The notes under the pieces were generated by a model, which had not been told where the DNA came from, made no database searches, and was given only the letters and a program-made list of their open reading frames with translations. Shown here piece by piece: positions 5,162 through 8,156 of a DNA stretch of 8,156 nucleotides (position 1 is the first letter of the stretch; each line of letters opens with the position of its first letter). Source of the stretch: an uncultured Coprococcus sp. (GTDB lineage: Bacteria > Bacillota > Clostridia > Lachnospirales > Lachnospiraceae); the NCBI GenBank assembly GCA_900548315.1, contig URJU01000094.1, forward strand, positions 1 to 8,156, read 5' to 3'. The translations under genes were made by a program, and so were the position numbers.

Positions 5162-7465
5162 ATGAGCGAAGAGACGAAGACGATGGCAATGATCAGCCTT
5201 GAAGAAGGTGTGGCTATGCCGGGATTGACATTCTATCTAGATGCTGTAAAAAGAGATGCGTGTGAGGCTGTAAAACGAACCATTGACAATGATGATTATG
5301 TGTTTTTGGCAAATCCTATGCGCCAAAAAGAGAAGGATGGAGACACATTCTATCCTATTGGCGTAGTAGCAAGGATCAAACAATATGTCAGAAATACAAA
5401 CAGTACCATGAGGGTACTCCTTCAGTCTGAGAAACGTGCCAGGATGATCACCTATCAAAAGGCTGCATGTTACATGTGCAGTGTGCAGGATGTTGAGGAG
5501 AAGAATGATATAACTGACGGTGAGAGCAAGGCGATGATATCGTTGCTCAAAGATAAACTGAGAGAGGCTGTAGATAATGGAATTACAAGAAATAGTGTGC
5601 TGTACTCAAAAGTTATGATGAACGAGAGTATAGGTTCACTTGTCGACAGTATGGCTGACTATATTACATTATCAAATGACAACAGGCAGGAACTTCTGGA
5701 ACTCCTAGATGTGAGGGAACGTGCATATAGACTTATTCAGATAATTGATGAAGAGATTGAGATAGTAAAGATCAAAAAGGACATCATGGAGAAGACCAAT
5801 CTGGAAACTGCAAAAAATCAGAAAAAATATATTCTGAGAGAACAGATGTCAGTGATAAGAAAGGAACTTGGCGAGGACGGAACAGAAGAAAAAGCCACAG
5901 AGTTTCAGAGACGTTTGGATGAGGCAGGCTGCAGTCAGGAAGTGTATGACAAAATATCTCAAGAGATAAAAAATTATAAGAATATTCCGTTAAGTTCATC
6001 GGAGAGCGGTGTTGCAGCCAATTACATAGATGTCATGCTCAGCTATCCATGGAATATTTCAACACAGGATACTTCGGACATAAAAACAGCTATAGATATC
6101 CTTGACAGAGATCATTATGGGCTTGAGGAAGTTAAGGACAGGATAATAGATTATCTTGCGGTGCATATACTTAATAAGAAAGGCAGACTGCCTATCATAT
6201 GTCTGGTTGGACCTCCAGGTACTGGAAAAACATCGATAGCTAGATCTATAGCAAGGGCAACAAACAGAAAGTATGTGAGATTATCACTTGGAGGAGTCCG
6301 TGATGAAGCAGAGATACGTGGTCACAGGAAGACATACGTGGGTGCCATGCCGGGAAGGATAGTTCAGTCCATAATAAAATCTAAGGTCAATAACCCGTTG
6401 ATGCTACTTGACGAGATAGATAAGGTGAGCAGTGATTACAAGGGTGATGTGTCATCGGCACTCCTTGAGGTGCTTGACGGTGAGCAGAACAGAGAGTTCA
6501 ATGATCATTACATGGGAGTTCCGGTAGATCTCAGCAACGTGCTGTTCATAGCAACAGCAAATGATATTACAGCAATACCAGGACCATTGCTTGACAGGAT
6601 GGAGATTATAGAGATATCCGGATATACCGAAAATGAGAAGTATAACATAGCCAGACTCTATCTTGTTGACAAGACTAGAAAGAACAACGGACTTACAAAA
6701 TCACAGTTTAGACTTGATGCCGGAGCCATAAGAGCAATAATACGCCATTACACCAGAGAGGCTGGTGTCAGAAACCTTGAGAGAAACATAGACAAGGTGT
6801 GCAGAAAGGTGTGCAGAAAGATACTTATAGGTGATATAGAGGCAGCTAAGGTAACAAAAAAGAATCTGCAGGATTATCTTGGTCCATATAAATATAAAGA
6901 TGAAAAGAATGATCTGAAGAACAGAGTCGGCGCTGTTACAGGACTTGCATGGACTGCTGTCGGTGGTGTGACTTTAGAGATAGAGGTCAATGTTCTTCCG
7001 GGTACAGGTTCCATTCAGCTCACAGGTAAGATGGGAGATGTTATGAAGGAATCTGCATATGCCGGAATGAGTTATATAAGGTCTCTCAAGGAGTCGGCAG
7101 CACTGGGAGATGATTATTTTATAAAACATGATTTTCACATACATATTCCTGAAGGGGCGGTTCCAAAGGATGGACCATCGGCGGGAATTACCATGGCAAC
7201 GGCATTGTATTCGGCGATATTTGGTGTGCCGGTGGATGGAAAGACAGCTATGACAGGAGAGATCACCCTGAGGGGCGAGGTGCTGCCTATAGGTGGGCTC
7301 AAGGAAAAACTTCTGGCAGCAAAGATGCATGGGGTTAAGCGGGTTCTTATTCCTATGGAGAATGAATCGGATTATCTGCAGCTTGATCAGGACGTAGTTT
7401 CGGGGATGGACATTCATCTCGTTGAGAAAATGAGACAGGTGCTTGAATTTGCACTAGTCAGATAG
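5162..7465 (+). CDS. lon: ATP-dependent protease Lon (LonA type)
   Basis: Cytosolic AAA+ serine protease that degrades misfolded and short-lived regulatory proteins as a hexamer. The 767 residues are slightly fewer than usual. An N-terminal substrate-binding domain (about 10-200) and a charged helical linker lead to the AAA+ module with Walker A GPPGTGKT (350-357) and Walker B LMLLDEID (413-420). The C-terminal protease domain opens near GLAWTAVGG (594-602). It holds the Ser-Lys dyad: Ser673 in PKDGPSAG and Lys716 in GGLKEKL, 43 residues apart as in characterised Lon. The N-domain is unusual: the usual PLRD-type opening reads SLEEGVAMPG (12-21), and there is a CYMC motif at 103-106. The ATG follows GGAG (5150-5153) by 8 bases. 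There is only one Lon here, without a LonB neighbour as in Bacillus. Confidence 0.96.
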   Translation: MSEETKTMAMISLEEGVAMPGLTFYLDAVKRDACEAVKRTIDNDDYVFLANPMRQKEKDGDTFYPIGVVARIKQYVRNTNSTMRVLLQSEKRARMITYQKAACYMCSVQDVEEKNDITDGESKAMISLLKDKLREAVDNGITRNSVLYSKVMMNESIGSLVDSMADYITLSNDNRQELLELLDVRERAYRLIQIIDEEIEIVKIKKDIMEKTNLETAKNQKKYILREQMSVIRKELGEDGTEEKATEFQRRLDEAGCSQEVYDKISQEIKNYKNIPLSSSESGVAANYIDVMLSYPWNISTQDTSDIKTAIDILDRDHYGLEEVKDRIIDYLAVHILNKKGRLPIICLVGPPGTGKTSIARSIARATNRKYVRLSLGGVRDEAEIRGHRKTYVGAMPGRIVQSIIKSKVNNPLMLLDEIDKVSSDYKGDVSSALLEVLDGEQNREFNDHYMGVPVDLSNVLFIATANDITAIPGPLLDRMEIIEISGYTENEKYNIARLYLVDKTRKNNGLTKSQFRLDAGAIRAIIRHYTREAGVRNLERNIDKVCRKVCRKILIGDIEAAKVTKKNLQDYLGPYKYKDEKNDLKNRVGAVTGLAWTAVGGVTLEIEVNVLPGTGSIQLTGKMGDVMKESAYAGMSYIRSLKESAALGDDYFIKHDFHIHIPEGAVPKDGPSAGITMATALYSAIFGVPVDGKTAMTGEITLRGEVLPIGGLKEKLLAAKMHGVKRVLIPMENESDYLQLDQDVVSGMDIHLVEKMRQVLEFALVR
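6794..6820 (+). repeat. Short tandem repeat inside lon
   Basis: The 12-base unit AAGGTGTGCAGA occurs twice in a row (6794-6805 and 6806-6817), followed by three bases of a third copy. It encodes KVCRKVCRK (about residues 545-553). The region aligns in length with other Lon proteins, whose equivalent is of the form ICRKAARKI, so it is not a clear insertion. It is frame-preserving. Confidence 0.85.
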
Positions 7466-7477
7466 GAGGAAACACAT

Positions 7478-8095
7478 ATGGTCGTGAAAACCGCTGAACT
7501 TGAAACAGTGTGTGGAATAACAAGTAAGCTCCCAGATAACGTGTTGCCGGAGATTGCATTTGCAGGCAAGTCAAATGTCGGTAAATCGTCACTTATCAAT
7601 GGACTCCTGAATAGAAAGTCCTTGGCGAGAACATCGGCACAGCCCGGAAAGACGCAGACTATTAATTTTTATAATATTAATAAAAACCTGTATTTTGTAG
7701 ATCTTCCAGGATACGGATATGCAAAGGTGTCTGTGGAGATAAGAGCAAAATGGGGAAAGATGATAGAGCGGTATCTGCATACATCTGCCCAACTCAAAAA
7801 GGTGTTTCTGCTCATAGATATAAGACATGTTCCATCTGAGAATGACTGCCTTATGTATGACTGGATTGTAAACAATGGATATGAACCTGTGATAATATGT
7901 ACAAAACTTGATAAGATAAAGAGAAGTCAGGTACAGAAGAATCTTAAGCAGATACGGGAAAAGATGAATCTTGTTCCGGGTACAAAGATAATACCATTTT
8001 CGGCACTTACAAAGCAGGGAAAGGATGATATTTGGAATCTAATAGAGGAGACGTTATCCGAAACTATAGACGCTGAAAGATTGTCGGAGAATTAA
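7478..8095 (+). CDS. engB: Ribosome biogenesis GTP-binding protein EngB (YsxC/YihA family)
   Basis: Small cytosolic GTPase needed for assembly of the 50S ribosomal subunit; also called ysxC or yihA. The 205-residue protein has the full set of GTPase motifs: G1 GKSNVGKS (30-37), G2 around GKTQTINFY (57-65), G3 DLPG (75-78), G4 TKLD (142-145) and G5 SAL (175-177). The G3 region reads VDLPGYGYAKV, characteristic of this family. Its ATG lies 12 bases after the lon stop, and the Shine-Dalgarno site AGGAGG (7464-7469) overlaps the lon TAG stop (7463-7465). Translation is therefore likely to be coupled to lon. The lon-engB pair is conserved in many Firmicutes. It is the last gene of the cluster before a strong terminator. 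Confidence 0.97.
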   Translation: MVVKTAELETVCGITSKLPDNVLPEIAFAGKSNVGKSSLINGLLNRKSLARTSAQPGKTQTINFYNINKNLYFVDLPGYGYAKVSVEIRAKWGKMIERYLHTSAQLKKVFLLIDIRHVPSENDCLMYDWIVNNGYEPVIICTKLDKIKRSQVQKNLKQIREKMNLVPGTKIIPFSALTKQGKDDIWNLIEETLSETIDAERLSEN

Positions 8096-8100
8096 AACAC

Positions 8101-8150
8101 AAAATGAGGCAAAACACATCAGTTATCTGATGATAGTTTTGTCTCATTTT
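8101..8150 (+). terminator. Intrinsic terminator of the tig-engB cluster
   Basis: A 15-bp stem (8101-8115 with 8136-8150, one G-T wobble) starts with AAAA and ends with TTTT. Inside it CATCAG (8117-8122) pairs with CTGATG (8127-8132) around a TTAT loop, with a small internal loop between the helices. It begins 5 bases after the engB stop. The A-tract on the left and T-tract on the right mean it could also stop a convergent transcript from beyond the window. Confidence 0.85.
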
Positions 8151-8156
8151 AGTTAC

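Overview
The window looks like a chromosomal contig end from a spore-forming, butyrate-producing Clostridia, most likely Lachnospiraceae. The clues are a butyrate kinase, an alpha/beta-type small acid-soluble spore protein (SASP), the order tig-clpP-clpX-lon-engB, strong GGAGG ribosome-binding sites and AT-leaning coding sequence. A Coprococcus eutactus-like or Butyrivibrio-like organism would fit. That placement is inferred from gene content and is not proven.

Layout, all genes on the + strand. Positions 7-39 are not biological: they match the Illumina Nextera (Tn5) read-1 adapter, so native sequence starts at about 40. Then come buk (87-1154, butyrate kinase) and ssp (1273-1479, SASP), the latter closed by an intrinsic terminator (1534-1570). 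A 200-base control region (1571-1770) holds two extended -10 promoters, two inverted repeats, and a leader with a hairpin and a possible 7-codon leader ORF. It drives a protein quality-control cluster: tig (1771-3057, trigger factor), clpP (3084-3665), clpX (3777-5081), lon (5162-7465) and engB (7478-8095). A long terminator hairpin (8101-8150) closes the cluster. Imperfect hairpins lie in the clpP-clpX and clpX-lon gaps, and engB follows lon by 12 bases with its Shine-Dalgarno site on the lon stop codon.

How the genes work together: trigger factor folds nascent chains at the ribosome exit tunnel. ClpX unfolds tagged or specific substrates and feeds them to ClpP. Lon degrades misfolded and regulatory proteins on its own. 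EngB is a GTPase for 50S subunit assembly. buk makes ATP while releasing butyrate, and ssp coats DNA in dormant spores; neither has an obvious functional link to the cluster.

All six proteins and the SASP have their expected key residues and near-normal lengths. I see no mobile element, CRISPR array, tRNA, rRNA or broken gene, and no convincing undescribed multi-gene system. The points most worth a second look are the tig leader, the structured gaps inside the clp-lon cluster, the unusual Lon N-domain and the adapter at the contig end.
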